Positions 11,962-63,167 of a stretch of DNA of 64,000 nt are shown piece after piece. The notes under the pieces were generated by a model. It worked only from the letters and a program-made list of their open reading frames with translations. It made no database searches and had not been told where the DNA came from. Position numbers and translations under genes: made by a program. The stretch's first letter is position 1. Each line of letters starts with the position of its first letter. The DNA is from Chionoecetes opilio (lineage: Eukaryota > Arthropoda > Malacostraca > Decapoda > Majidae): contig JACEEZ010011919.1 in the NCBI GenBank assembly GCA_016584305.1, positions 45,001-109,000 of the forward strand, read 5' to 3'.

Positions 11962-12848
11962 ACATACACATACACACACACACACACCACAGGTTCCGCA
12001 TTAAAATTATTTATTTTTTCATTTATCCTTCTGAACCTTACCCTCCCACTTATCTTGTTTAACATCCGCCATTCCTCCCCAACGATTACCCCTTTAATGC
12101 CATAACCCTCACCCCCAACCCAGGCACCCCCCATTGTCCCCCCCCTCACCCCCGTCACCCATTCCTAACTCCTATCACCTATAACTACTACTACCACCAG
12201 CAACCTATAACCCTAGCTATATTCGCTATGCCATCAACGAAATTTTCACTTCACTCAAAGCACCCATTTTCACAATCGTTTACCAGACACCGATTCTTAT
12301 CACCTTTCGTCCTTTCCTCTTCCTACTCATCCATTATCTTCCAACTGTAGCCTACTCCCATTACGTCTCACTCGCTTAGTTTCCTTCAATATTTCTTATA
12401 AGCATCCATTTGCACCCTTACCAGACACCTATTCTCATCACCTTAACTCTTAATATTACTCGTCCATATATATAGCCTACTCGTCCATATATATAGCCTA
12501 CTCGTCCATATATATATAGCCTACTCGTCCATATATATAGCCTACTCGTCCTATGCTATAAATATTACTACTCGTCCATCCTCTTCCAACTACTCCCGTT
12601 GCGTCTCACTCGCCTAATTTCCATCACTATTTCTTCTTGCTTTCCCTCCTCGTCACCCCTTCACCATCTCTGTCATTAGCTATATACGCGGTTTCCTAGT
12701 GATTTTGTAACTTCCGCCTCCTCCTCTTCCTCTTCCTCGTTCTCCTCACTGTAATGCTTACTTCATTACGTATTAGATGTTTTCCCTGACCCCCCCCCCC
12801 CTCTCTCTCTCTCTCCTTCCAGAGTATAGGTCATGATCCCGGAGATGC

Positions 12849-12895
<47 letters not shown>

Positions 12896-13500
12896 GGCAA
12901 ACAATGGGAGAGCCTTGGGAGGGAAGAGGGGCGTGAGAGCTTATGGGGAGAGGGAAGAAGGGAAGGGGAAGGAGGGGAAGGAGCGCTTTGTTAGGCTTTA
13001 ACGTTATAATTATGGTCTGATTTATGGCATTTGCTTTTTCACTGATTCTGATAATGTATGTGTGTGTGTGTGTGTGTCCACTTCCTTAACTGCGTAATTA
13101 TATCTATTATCATTACCATTGTCGTGAGTCATCTTGTTAAAGTGAAGGTTGTTTGTTCTCATCTCTGCTTCATTGAGAGAGGGGTCCTGAAATCATCAAT
13201 CTGTATGTGATTTTGTATTGCAGGTTTGTGAGACATGGGTGCTGACTGTTCCTGGCGACTCGCAATCCTAGAAACGTTGGTGCCCTACAGGATGAGGAGC
13301 AGGCGAGGTTTCCACACTCATCCTTCAGGGCCAGATCAAGGTGACTGTAGTGTAGACAGACAGACAGGTATTATGGTACTTCTTCACTTTTGGGTAGATA
13401 GAACATTTTCAAAGAGGGTTTGGTCTGGCTGCCTGTCTGTTATCAACTAGTTTAACCCCAAGAAGGTCTAATTTGGGAATTTAACCAACACAAGGTCAGT
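11960..13500. other. No gene seen
   Basis: Pyrimidine-rich sequence with a 20-bp repeat (TAGCCTACTCGTCCATATAT, about four copies, 12466-12560), short (GA)n at 12853-12891 and a short open stretch at 13235-13450 without recognisable features. Confidence 0.55.
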
Positions 13501-13505
13501 CTCAG

Positions 13506-13567
13506 GAACTACCACGTGTAGGTCTCGCGGCCTCTTGTAGCTTCCTTATTTTCTTATGTTCGTATGT
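13506..13567 (+). mobile_element. CR1 tail fragment, plus orientation
   Basis: ACTACCACGTGTAGGTCTCG then CGGCCTCTTGTAGCTTCCTT ATTTTCTTATG; opposite orientation to most copies here. Confidence 0.78.
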
Positions 13568-14152
13568 CTCTCTCCCAGTCTCAGTTTCTCTCCTGTCTTC
13601 CAGTCTCATTACCTGTACATAAATGATATACCTTAGCAAGTACCTTCCATCAACAGTGTACTCGTACCCATGAGAACACGCAGTCTCTTTCCTCACAACA
13701 TTCACTCACGTGTTTAGAACTACTACCTTATATTATGGGAGGAAGGAAAGAGTGACATGAGTTTATTGTGTATTTGGTGTAGAGGTACAGAAGGGTATCA
13801 GTATCACAAGTTTTGCCATCGGAGGGAAGGGTGACTGTGACTTCATTATTTCTGAACATATGTAACTTACAACTATTCACTGTCCTAACAAGCACTTGCA
13901 CCACATATTTCCTTTTCATTCTCAAAGATACTCTGTATAAACAGAGATCAACATACACCCCATGCACACACACACAGATTAATATGAATAGGAATGCAAA
14001 CTAAAAATTGGCATAATGAGTATGAGCATATTCCTTCCTTCAGTAGACTATTTACATATCTTATACAGAAAACAGTGAAGGCAGCCTCCAGGCGTGACTT
14101 AGTGGCGGTGCCGGTGTGGGTCCCTCGCCCCTCCCTGTAGTGTAGTGGATAC

Positions 14153-14206
14153 AGAAGAACATAAGGAAGCTACAAGAGGCCGCGAGACCTACACGAGGTA
14201 GATCCT
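14153..14206 (-). mobile_element. CR1 tail fragment
   Basis: GAACATAAGGAAGCTACAAG then AGGCCGCGAGACCTACACGA; it lies in the presumed RABGAP1 3' UTR. Confidence 0.75.
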
Positions 14207-15183
14207 TGTAGTGTTGTAGTAGTGGTTGTGTAGTGTGGCTGAGGACCTGTACTGCTCCACACCTGACACGCAAACAATACAGTGTTTTCTGATTTCAACA
14301 ACTACAAACCATACTTTCTTACAAATAATATTACTTTCATATACAAGACATAATCTTGATTATATAATTTCTCTACAATATAATTTCTAAATTTGTGTGA
14401 AGAATAAATATAAGATAATCATCAATAATTACAATCTAGGAGGGACTATGGCATGAACCAACATATGAACACTATTAAGTAGTAAGTAGAATGCCTTAAG
14501 GAGCTTCAGTACCACTCTCTATACTTTGAAAAACACTTGATATACAAACAAGTCTTGGTGCTACTTATCAGCCCTGAGGCAGCCAAGCTCAAGCCTACAC
14601 TCCCTCCCTCCCCCACACTCCTTCCCTCCCCTACACTCCCCTCCCCTCCCAACAGCCCGTCACCCGCGGAGTCCCTTCTGGCTCTGGACTTCCAGACTAT
14701 CGTTCCTATGCTCCCATGGACCTTGTTCCAGAGTAATGGTTGCAGGATGTAATTCCTAAAAAAATACAATGAGGTACATGTACGATATCACAAAAATAAA
14801 TATTTTAGAACAATGAAGCATGTTAATGAAATATGCATGTATGTATGTATGTATGTAGTATGAAACATATGTGAGTACATTGAAATGATAATTGTAGAAG
14901 TATAATCATAATAGGCCTGGTACGAGGCCTCCCTCCCGCCCCCCGGAGGCCAGCGCCAAGGCTGCATCGCCCCCAGGCTTCTCCTCGTTGCTCCAGGGGT
15001 TCTTTTTACACCTACTTACTAATATAACTGCATGTAAAAACTGCTACTAAATATGCATGTAATTAAATATATTCTTTCTAAATTGCTCTTCTAAATAGAT
15101 GTTTGGTTGTATTAAGTACTTGCATTGTTACTTGTAGTATATTCCTCTCTGCCAGCCACTGCAAATGGACACGTGTGCGCACG

Positions 15184-15216
<33 letters not shown>

Positions 15217-16528
15217 CACACACTTTTCTCTCAACCTTTCTCATTCACAAACAGATAATTCAAACATTCATATAGTACACACTAATATAAGCTTCTTTTC
15301 TCAATGGAATACCTTGTGTGCAGTAAATATCTTGTAACTTATGAATACAAATCATATTATTTTCTTGGTTACGATACATACGTAGTTATGTACAAGTAGA
15401 TACTCTTAATAGGTCTCAAAAGCTCAAAATCAAAGTACATACAACATGTATATATGCGAGCCAATGCAGCGTCACTGGTGACACAAAACACTATATTACA
15501 GCAACAATAAGATACCAATGTTTCCTCTAGTCAATTAGCCACTCAAGTGGCTAAAACAAAACCTAAAATAATTTTCTTCTGATAAGCACAAAAATATTCA
15601 TTAGTATTGGACAGCGTGAATGACATGACATGACAGGACTCGGCCCCTTGTTGGCCAGACACTGTAATATTTGTCCTCAAAGAAAAGAGATTCGAACAAG
15701 TTTCAAAATGCCACCACCTTCTGCCGACTAAGTATTAGAAAAGTATGCACTTGTATGTATTATTATCAGCGAAGCAAATGCTCTACAATGGCAAACCTAA
15801 GAACAAAACTCTACCAATACATACATCTGCATCACTAATAAAGCCATTGACTGACCCTGTTTCTCCTGTAGTGTTGTGGGTAGCCTACATACAAGCTGTT
15901 CCTCTAACTCATGGAATTTTCATGAAGTTAAGTTTTATTTTTTCAGATTTTATTATTTTCACCACCATATTTTCTCACACCTGTTTCAACTCCGCACCAT
16001 TTCACTGTCACAAGAATTTAATTATTCTAAATTCATCACTACTGTTTCAGTTTCAGCCACATTGTGTATGCATTTAAAGAGCCTTGTCTCACCACCCTTG
16101 TTTTTTTTCACTTCATATTTGCACGTCCTCTCACTCCTCCACCACTTCACTGACGTCTCTTGATGCTTCCGTCAATCCCAACGCCTCGCAGTCAAGGCGT
16201 GGCAACACACGCCTCGGCCAGACCCACCTCGCTACACACACTGGGCAATATTATGGCAGAGAGCCTTTCCCCTCACTTCCCTCCCGCCCTGGACTGTGTT
16301 GAAGCCCCCACTGGAAGCTTCACACAAACTTATTTATATATTTTGTGTACTATTGCTTAAAAAGAAACCTTTCTAACATCTAAAGTAAGGGATAGTTTAG
16401 TAAGTACAGTATCTAGGTATGTAAGCACATACTCCAAGCACATACGAGCACACACTAATTTTCATTGGCGTTGGTGAATGTGTAGTAGTAGAAGTAGCTT
16501 AGCAGTGCTTGCAGTAATAGTAATGGTA

Positions 16529-17238
16529 CAGGAAAACCTCGTTTATCCGGCACCCTCGGGGGGGAGCGCATGCCGGATAACTCATTTTGCCGTTGTTTTG
16601 AGAGTTACTCTTATGGAATCGCCTAAAATCCTTATTTTTTTTTATTTTTTTTCCCCCCCCCCCATCACAAGGAACTGGCCAAGGGCAAAACAAAAATGGG
16701 TAACACAAAGCCCGCTTAGTTGCCAGTCCCTATAAAGAAGACAGTAAGAGAATAAAATAAAAAAGAGGGGTGAGCCAATTTAGTTCGGGAGGTGTCTTGT
16801 TACTCTTCTTTTGAAAAGATGTAAGTCATAGGAAAGTGGAAAAATAGAAACAGGATGAGAGTTCCAGAGTTTACCAGTGAAAGGGATGAAAGGGTTGCCA
16901 ACCCTGCGTACCCCGCCAAATTTGAACTAAATTTCTGCCGATTTTCTCAGTTTTTGAAATAATGATACCTAATTAATGCCTGGGTTATCCTGCTGAGTGC
17001 CCCTTTCTACCCCACACTCCTCGTTGCACGTTGGCATGTAAGCCAGTCCTCGTGTCGCACGCCAGCAGCATGAACACTCTCCTCTCTTTTTTCACAGGAT
17101 CTCTCTGACGGGCTCAAGCTAGCCCGTGGTCCTCCCTGCTGGAGGACCGAAAAAAAAATAAAAAAATGCCTGGGTCAATTAGTGCCGTTGTTTTGAGGCT
17201 GCCGTTGTTTTGAATGCCGGTTAAATGAGGTTCTCCTG
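16529..17238. mobile_element. TA-target (pogo-type) element, family A
   Basis: Termini CAGGAAAACCTCGTTTATCC and AAATGAGGTTCTCCTG, flanked by TA. It contains a dispersed repeat (about 16660-16880) as a nested insertion. Confidence 0.75.
16660..16885. repeat. Dispersed repeat (GGACTGGC family), copy
   Basis: It shares AACTGGCCAAGGGCAAAA, TTGCCAGTCCCTATAAAGAA and TTTAGTTCGGGAGGTGTCTT with copies at 31165-31378 (inverted), 45535-45640, 46595-46700 and 53335-53555. Probably a retroelement 3' end; class not established. Confidence 0.75.
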
Positions 17239-17856
17239 TAGTAGTAGCAGTAGCATAAGTAGAAAATGAAAGCGTGTAAACCAGAAATTGATGACTGTTA
17301 CAGATTAACAACACCAAAGACTGAGAAAGAGGTGGAGACTAAGGCTGGAGGAGGCGGGATCCTATTTGGGTTTCCCTCTTGGTGGAGTAGTACCAGCGGC
17401 ACACTAAATATGACGCACTGGGTGGCGATGTGGTGGTGTCAGAGCTCACCGTCACAGACATCACGCCACATCAAACCCTAAAATTCAAGTGTGACAAATT
17501 CTCTACTATAGCCTTCAATCCAGTGGGGTCCCTCCCTCTCTCTCTCTCTCCCTTCATACACTTAACAAGACAGGGAATGAAGGTATGATGAAAGTGTTTG
17601 AGGTGCTGGGATGTATTTCCAATTAATCACTGCAGTCTGAATGAAGCTTTATCTCTCAGCACAGTTTCCAAAAACGCTACTAACTCTCCTACCGAACATT
17701 ATGTACTTCAGTTTTTCTACTATATTGGGAAAGGAACCAATAGTACTAACTATTTCTTCATTTAGGTTTCTCAAGACACTTCACGTATTTGCCAATTTTC
17801 TGAAATAGATAATGTTGCGGAGGATGAGTAGCGGCATGTTCTATATCTTTTCGGAG

Positions 17857-56233
<38,377 letters not shown>

Positions 56234-56537
56234 ACTTCCCTGTGGGGGAGGCAGGCAAGTAAAAGGTAAGTAAAGATGGGAGCAAAAGCTATGCTGCGCG
56301 TGGCCTCGGTGCTCATCTCCGTCGCATTAGCCCTTGAGCCTGCTGTGGTGGGTGAGAACCCGCTACCCCGGGACACAGGGTTAGTGTGACATCCCGGTTA
56401 CCACAGTTACCTTCCCCAGGTTTCCCCAGGTACCCATTTATTGACCATCCCCGAAGGGGAGGATGAACCGTTGGGTGGGCTGGCCACCGACTTACCCTGG
56501 CCCGCAGATTTGTAGCTAGGTGCGCTAGCCACTTCAC

Positions 56538-57502
56538 CAGGGCTGGGTTCAATTGTAATTGTAATTGCGTAATTGAGTAATTAATTACAATTTGATGCAA
56601 TTGTAATTGATGTACTGTAAAAAATTGTAATTGTAATTGTAGTTGAAAATTTTGGAACAAAAATAATTGTAATTGTAATTGATAAAAGTAATTGAAAAAA
56701 CTGTTCAATTACAATGCATATGTAGAATACAGCACCATCTCTCCGAGGATTCTGTCTCCAATCTCTCCGAGGATTCCGACCCTCTTGTGTATTGGGAACA
56801 GAATCGCACCAACTATCCAGACCTTGCCATCCTAGCAACGCAATATTTGGCGATACCAGCATCCTCGGCCCCGGTGGAAAGGTTGTTCTCTGTGGCAGGC
56901 AAGGTCTTCAAGCCTGACAGGTGCTCTCTATCAGACAAAGTGTTTGAGGAACTAATGTTCCTCAGGTGCAATCCAAAAATTGCCCCAAAGTGAAAAAACC
57001 CAGTGACAATTGACATAGACAGTTAGAAAGCATGTTTTAGAACACTAGTATGACTAGTATGTATGTTAACTTGGTGTATTACTTAAATTGGTCTTCTTTT
57101 TTCTTCTTTTTAGTGGTTTGTCTGTTTATGTGTAAGAATATTGTCTTGTTGTATGAATAATGCTATCATGTATGTGTATGTGATGATGTTGGATATTAAT
57201 TAATAAATTGATTGAAATAAAAAAATACTTAGTATGACTAGTTAGTAGACTGAGTAGTGATCATTGTGTTGTGACTATTTGTAATTGCAATTGTAATTGT
57301 AATTAATTGTAATTGTAATTGTAATTGTAATTAATTGTAATTTTGTAATTGTAATTGAAAAATATTTTTATCAGTGTAATTGTAATTGACTTTTTGGATA
57401 ACAAATAAATGTAATTGTAATTGTGTTTTCTGTTTTGTCTGTAATTGTAATTGTAATTGTAATTGTAATTGTAATTGATCAAAGTAATTGAACCCAGCCC
57501 TG
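56538..57502. mobile_element. hAT element with transposase remnant, inserted in a SINE
   Basis: Termini CAGGGCTGGGTTCAATTGTA and its complement ending GAACCCAGCCCTG; perfect 8-bp TSD CACTTCAC (56530-56537, 57503-57510). Subterminal TTGTAATTG repeats on both sides. The centre encodes the C-terminal piece of a hAT transposase. It splits the SINE at 56291-57520. Confidence 0.9.
56679..56993 (+). pseudogene. hAT transposase C-terminal (dimerisation) fragment
   Basis: About 80 residues from YWEQNRTNYPDLAILATQYL through IPASSAPVERLFSVAGKVF to KVFEELMFLRCN. This is the classic hAT C-terminal dimerisation motif (S-xx-ERLFS-xAG). The N-terminal zinc finger and the catalytic core are absent, so it is an internally deleted derivative. 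Confidence 0.9.
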
Positions 57503-57520
57503 CACTTCACCATGGAGGCG

Positions 57521-58580
57521 CGATATCAAGCAGGGCAACCTAGATATACATAAGATGGCCAAATGTTTTGAAAGCTGCTTTATGAGAATAATCCACTCGA
57601 AGCTACAACAGGGCATCGGAATGATCAGTTCCATCATCTGAAAATGGATTAAGCATCCACATGTTTGAGGTCAGGTGATCATTCTCACTGTCTTGGAAAT
57701 AAAAGTCAAGGTTTTCCTGCACCAAAGTAAGGTGTAAGTGGTAATCAAGTGAGACATTGTTACCACCAGTGCCTGTATTGCTCTCTGCACACCACGCTCC
57801 CAGCCACTGTCTCTCATACAGGTAGCAAACACTTCAAAATCAGAAAAACACCACTTTTCTACATTGTTTTTCCATTTGTTCACCTTCAGTTTGAATCCAT
57901 TTATTTTCCCTATACATAGGCATTTGTAAAAATATCCCCACCTTTGCCTTGTTTTATTTATATCATATATTTCTTCTCCCTTATTCATACTGACACGTGG
58001 GCACGATCTCGTCCACCCACCCGTCCACCCCTCACTTAGTCTCCTCCACCGGTGGACTGTCCACCCAGGTTGAATAGCACTGTTCTTAAGAGTAAATTTC
58101 CAGAAAGGCGACCACTGACAGCATACTGTTCCACCCCACCATCACCCGGTAACACCAGAAATATTCCATAATAATTTTTTACTGTAACCACTAGATATTA
58201 AACAAACCTATTATTAAACTGACCCTATCCAAAGCATACTTAATTATACGGTACTTATACTCCTCCTAACTTAGAAATTAACAAAACTATTCAGGAAAAA
58301 TAAGTTTCGGCTTCAAAATCAGTGGTTGTCCAAAAACAAAAATTTACCAAAATTAATATCTCTTAGGATAAAACTGCACAACAACTCCAACCCTTTTTAC
58401 TTAAAATCTTCCCCTCTACCCAACAAACTTTAGGACCTGGTCAGGAACCGGAGTTTTGGGTGGCGGAGACAAAAAACGAGTCATTTATGTTCGCCTCCAA
58501 AAAAGTGACCTGATCAAGGAAAAAATCAAGAGAAAAATAACAAAACTAAACCAAACCTAAACTAACCTGGCGTATTAACC
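57521..58580. other. No gene seen between RABGAP1 and the next gene
   Basis: Plain AT-rich DNA; a RABGAP1 5' untranslated exon may lie somewhere in 57.5-62 kb but cannot be placed. Confidence 0.4.
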
Positions 58581-58582
58581 TC

Positions 58583-59485
58583 CTAGCCAATTAGAGAGAA
58601 CTGCAACTCGAGAAATGCCAGTGGTCGCTGGCAGTTTTAACTCAAAGGTTGGTCTACTGTGTTTTGGCTCCGCGACTAATATTTTTCATAAATTAATTTC
58701 GCGATAAATATTGATGCACCGCATCTGAATACCAAAAAATATAGTTCTTCTGTTGTTCTACTAATTATATGGATGACATGCATTACGATGGAACGTTCTA
58801 TAATAGCAATTTAATGCAAATTACTCGCCTCGAGTAGCAAAGCTTAATAGATTTTTTACATGTATATTGTGGCATGTAAAATTTGGGCGATGTTCACACT
58901 GTTTTCTAAGACAGTACTGCTGCGTCTGGCAAACGCTTGTCAAAATACAATAAGCAATGCCTTGGAAAAACGAAGAATAAAGAATGCCGAAATCGGCTTG
59001 TTGCTGCGACAATGTAGGTTATAATTGTGGAGGCGACGTGCCGCGGCGGGGAGTGGTGGGCGGGGAGATTGTGGCGGGGAGATTGAATCAAAACATTGCC
59101 ACTTCACGCGTCGACTCATTGCACTTCTAGGCTTTCTATCTGATTGATACACAATAATAACAGGAAAATATGACTGCCTAGGTATAGATAACTTTTAAAC
59201 ATTCGTTATTGACTATATAATATCATAGAGTAGCATTTACCTCGCCTCCTCAACTATAACCTACTTGGTTATTTGGTTATATACAATGTTTTACAGAATC
59301 AGGCTTCTATACAATATACATATAGAAGAAAATCGTTCTTAATATTATACTTGTGTGTTTTAAGTACAGTGGAATAAGCCCATATTTTTCTTTCAAGTTG
59401 ACCAACTTTTCACCAAATTGTGAGTTAAAACTACCAGCGACCACTGGCATTTCGGAGTTGCAGTTCTCTCTAATTAGCTAGCCCT
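58583..59485. mobile_element. 900-bp element with 70-bp inverted termini
   Basis: Left AATTAGAGAGAACTGCAACT then GCCAGTGGTCGCTGGCAGTT; right is the complement ending AGTTCTCTCTAATTAG. CTAGCC flanks both sides. The centre includes a CpG-rich stretch at about 59030-59120. No ORF of note. Confidence 0.7.
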
Positions 59486-59691
59486 AATTATTCACTATTT
59501 GTCCAAACCAGGTGCTTATATAATTGACCTAATATAGCCTAATCTAACCCTATTTCATGACTATTTCAATACCTAGGACACGATCAATTATATTGCTGTG
59601 ACGGAATTTTTTTTTTTCCTGGCCGCTGGAAACGGGTCTGGACTGTCGACGAACACGTTTTTACCATTTTACTCCGTAACTATTAGTCCTA

Positions 59692-60355
59692 CCGTAGATA
59701 ACAGTGAAGTCGCCACCTGCAGTGAAGTCGCCAGGTGCCAAATATTACTAATTATAGCATCACTACTGATTTTTATGTGCCACTGAAGATGTTACACAGT
59801 AGTTTATATCATGATTGTATAATCTACCCTGTTTCAGCGTTGTTTTATGCTTTGTATCTGCAAATATAACTGTTGTGCATTTTGCTTCTCACGTTTTTCT
59901 TCGCGCGATGACAGACAGTAAACAGTAGCTTTTCGGGCGACAGGACGCAGACTTGCCAGATCTTTCAAACTTTAATAGAATTTATTTTCACGTTGGCAGA
60001 GGAATTTTTATATATCCAAGCATCTTCCGCAGCTAATGTATATAGAGACTTGTTTTACTTTACCTCTAATTTCCCTGAATTCCCCAGAGTGGCGACTCAA
60101 CTGTTGGGTTAAAATACTAGCTGGCAACTTTACTGTAGTAGGTATAAGTGAGGTCGCCACTCGGTTTTGTTTTTGTCATTTGCTCATTAATAGCCCTAAT
60201 ATGACACAGATGAAGACACAAAATGACACAGACTTTCCAGATAGCCCCTTCTAACTTTTCTGAAATCATGGATGTACAAATGTAAGTATTAACGCCACCA
60301 CACGGCTGTACATAACAAAGAAACGTAGAACTGGCGACTTCACTGTTATCTACGG
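59692..60355. mobile_element. TA-target element (CCGTAGATAAC termini), copy 1
   Basis: Termini CCGTAGATAACAGTGAAGTC and GACTTCACTGTTATCTACGG, flanked by TA. The interior matches 38770-39197. Confidence 0.82.
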
Positions 60356-60837
60356 TAGAGAATAAATGTATAGAATCAAAGTTGTTAAGCTTGATCAACT
60401 CTATCCAATGCTGCAATCTCAATTCCCTTTGCATCTATACTTTCGAGAACATTATAATTTTATCATAATCTCATTTGTACTCTGAACTGATTTTACTATA
60501 ACTGATCAGAAAGGTCTTTTCAAGGTCTATCTTTACTGTTCTATGCAATTTTTTTTGCAAACCTCAAAGTTTTTGACATATTAAAGAAAATATGATTTTC
60601 TACTAAAATTCCAAAGGGGATCCCTGGAGATTTTTGTTGCAAATTTTGACATTTCCTTATATAAATTTGTCCACAGGTCTTTTTGGGCTCGCTAAACTGT
60701 AATCTGGAGTCAGTTTCTTTCTCTTTGTCTTATTTTTTGTCTTAACATCAGAATTGTATAGGCTATTTCGGGTAGGTGGGGCTCGTTACCCATGGTAGGC
60801 AATCCACCTAGGAGAGGGACAACTCTTGGTATTATTT

Positions 60838-61312
60838 TACACTAGGACCGAAATTCCCCACACAATTGGGAGTTTGGTTTTTGTTTACCTTATTGGATTC
60901 TAGGAAACATTCTCTCTATGAGCTTCCGTCGCAAATCATTAGTACTTTTGGAGATAATGACATGTTGTTTATAGGGAGGAGAGACAAGTGTTTACGTCCG
61001 CCACACTCTTCTTCCTCTTGTGACCTGCATCGCCTCTGTTCTTCCCTTGCCGCGGACACTTTTTTAATGCAGATTTGGCTTTAGTTAGGAGGTTAAAGCG
61101 TGGGATTAGGTTAGATTAGTGAGTCAAAAGGGGGGGGGTTAGGTTAGTTTAATTTTCATCTCATATACACTTCTTCCTATTAAAAACGTCTTATATCTCC
61201 GAAAGTAGTGATTTGCGACGGAAGCTCATAGAGAGAATGTTTCTTAGAATCTATTAAGGTGAACAGAAACCACACTTCCAATTGTGTAGGGAATTTCGGT
61301 CCTAGTGTAAAA
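60838..61312. mobile_element. Foldback element with 120-bp arms
   Basis: Left arm ACACTAGGACCGAAATTCCC to CGCAAATCATTAGTAC; right arm GTAGTGATTTGCGACGGAAG to GGTCCTAGTGT. Direct copies of CATGGTAGGCAATCCACC flank it at about 60795 and 61360. Confidence 0.75.
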
Positions 61313-61629
61313 ATGTACCCAACTCTTGACAATAAACCTGAGCAGGTGGTGCTCGTTAGCCATGGGTAGGCAATCCACCTAGGCCCTCCTTCGCCTGTCA
61401 GGAAGAGCATCCGGGGCGTAAAACTTGTGCCGTAAATTTAAATGATGAACGCCGACAATAAAACTGAAAGCATATCATCGACCGTCTAACCTCATAAGAC
61501 ATTATGCGAAAATCTGACGTAAACAAAGATGCTGATGATGATAGGTAAGCTGATAACAGACGACTCGCCCCAGCCTATAAGCCACAAGTCATGCATACGA
61601 ACACACACACCACACCATTAAGACATTCA

Positions 61630-62518
61630 ATGCAAGACACAGACTAAAGGTTTTATTAAGAGCCACGCCCCCCTAGGCCGTGAGACCCTTGGCGTAGGCC
61701 TGACGGGGCTGACATCAAGAACACCTTCCTCACACCCAACCTCATGCCTCCCCTTCACCCCTCCCTAACCCTACTCCAACCTCTAGCCTTACCTGTACAT
61801 GGTCTTACCTAAGTATAATCCAAACATTGGGTTAAAAGACACATTTGACACTTGATAACAACACTACGAACGCCACCGATGTTCTGCAAACCATAACAAC
61901 TGGACAGTGGAGGCACGGCTTGCGCAGTATAACACTTTTGTCCCCCACTTCCTGAAGCCAGATTCTTATCAACTATCTCGCTATTCACATGCCTTTTATT
62001 CCCCCTTTCCCTTTTTTTATGCCTTTTCACCCTCTTTCCCATCTTCTGTTCAATACCTCTCTCCCTGTGTGTGTGTGTGTGTGTGTGTAGACCCCTATAA
62101 CAAGCTTTTTTATCATAATAACTTTGATCTAGCTGCTCCTGTTAGTAATGAGTACACATGACTGTTATAAGAAGTAATGATGGAGAAGGGTTTTCAGGCA
62201 TTCACGTATACTAAAAATATAATCATTATGTGATAACTATAATAAACATGTCATACTACGTGTACATACAGCATTAGGTAGGCGGACGCGTAGGCCTACT
62301 TGCGTTTGCCTCCTCGACCTCCTCTTATGCCTTGTTTGCTTTGAACCAAACAATTTATAAGTAAATAAAGGTTTCCATTGCTACTCTATGAAGAGATTTA
62401 ATGTCTTGGGGATCAAATAAAGTTATCAGAGTTAGATATATTCCATATATTATGAGTAAGGCTGCTTTATAGTGCTATGTACGTATTCCACCTTACATTC
62501 ACGGGAGGAAATGTGTAC
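61630..62518 (-). other. Possible 3' UTR of the Cys-tail gene
   Basis: No further exon can be supported. Minus-strand AATAAA hexamers occur at about 61996 and 61651. A GC-rich block at 61665-61790 ends beside the latter. A short (TG)n is at 62066-62088. Which signal is used cannot be told from sequence. Confidence 0.2.
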
Positions 62519-63167
62519 TTAACAGACACAGTGCGTGGTGGGGCAGTAACCTTTGGCACAGTTATTAGCGCACCAGGTGTCCAAACCCGGGGTGTAGTGA
62601 GGGGAACCCACAGGCACGCCGCCACATTTAGGTTCTTGAGGGGCGCCTTGACCTTGACCCTCGACATGGCCTCCAACCACGCCTTGCCTTCCACTATGTC
62701 CTTGTCCTCGTCCTCCGCCCTGTCCTCTTCCTCCACCCTGTCCTCGCCCTCCGCCATGTCCTCGTCCTCCCCCCTGTCCTCTCCCTCCCCCCTGTCCTCG
62801 CCCTAAGCCCTGCCGTCCACCTCTACCTCCTTCCCAGCTTCCAACCTCCGGGTCTGAAGGGGCAACGTATAAAGCAGTTGAAGGTTCGTATTTCTGGCTG
62901 CTGCTAGACTGACGGCTCTGTCCGCCGCTGTGGGAAGTGCTAAGACCCTGCGAGGTGCTGCTGTGTGAAGTGCTGTAGGTGGCACTTTGTTGCTGGGTGC
63001 TGTCGAGGTGCTGTGAGGCGCTGTGGGTAGTGCTGCTGGGTTGTTGAGAGATGGTGTGGGTGACGCTGTGGGAGGTCCTGCTGGGCTGCTGTGAGGTGCT
63101 GTGGGAGGCGCTTGAAGAACCACTACCCATCAACGCGTCTACGTTACCTGATACCGCGGAGGTTGAC
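62519..63167 (-). CDS. Cys-tail gene, terminal exon
   Basis: 649 nt with TAA at 62519-62521. Acceptor AATCTCAAG. It carries the Ser/Gln/His block, the GQGGGR repeats (an imperfect 18-bp DNA repeat at about 62690-62810) and the Cys tail. Codon use in the tail (GCCAAAGGTTACTGCCCC) looks like normal coding sequence. Confidence 0.75.

Larger units (their letters stand above)
13730..17856 (-). other. Probable 3' UTR and 3' flank of RABGAP1
   Basis: About 4.1 kb downstream of the stop has no supportable exon. It is AT-rich with two GC-rich islands (14575-14750, 14930-15000). On the minus strand an AATAAA lies at about 13755-13760, followed by a short GC-poor stretch, so polyadenylation near 13735 is possible. 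A pogo-type MITE at 16529-17238 and a short (CA)n at 15190-15215 lie inside. The UTR extent is inference; transcript data would decide. Confidence 0.3.
56291..57520 (-). mobile_element. tRNA-derived SINE (family 1), interrupted copy
   Basis: Minus strand. It is the same family as 9430-9698: TGGCTAGCGCACCTAGCTAC, then CTGGGGAAACCTGGGGAAGG, ending ACCGAGGCCACGCGCAGCAT. The B-box segment is deleted and the hAT element 56538-57502 is inserted near its 5' end. Confidence 0.82.

Noticed and set aside
13235..13450. Short plus-strand ORF (MGADCSWRLAILETL)
   Set aside because: No homology recognised, no splice support, not enough length; treated as chance.
15125..16360. Several overlapping short plus-strand ORFs
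   Set aside because: No domains, antisense to the presumed 3' UTR, AT-rich; chance.
56813..57016. Minus-strand ORF over the hAT element
   Set aside because: Antisense shadow of the hAT dimerisation domain on the plus strand.
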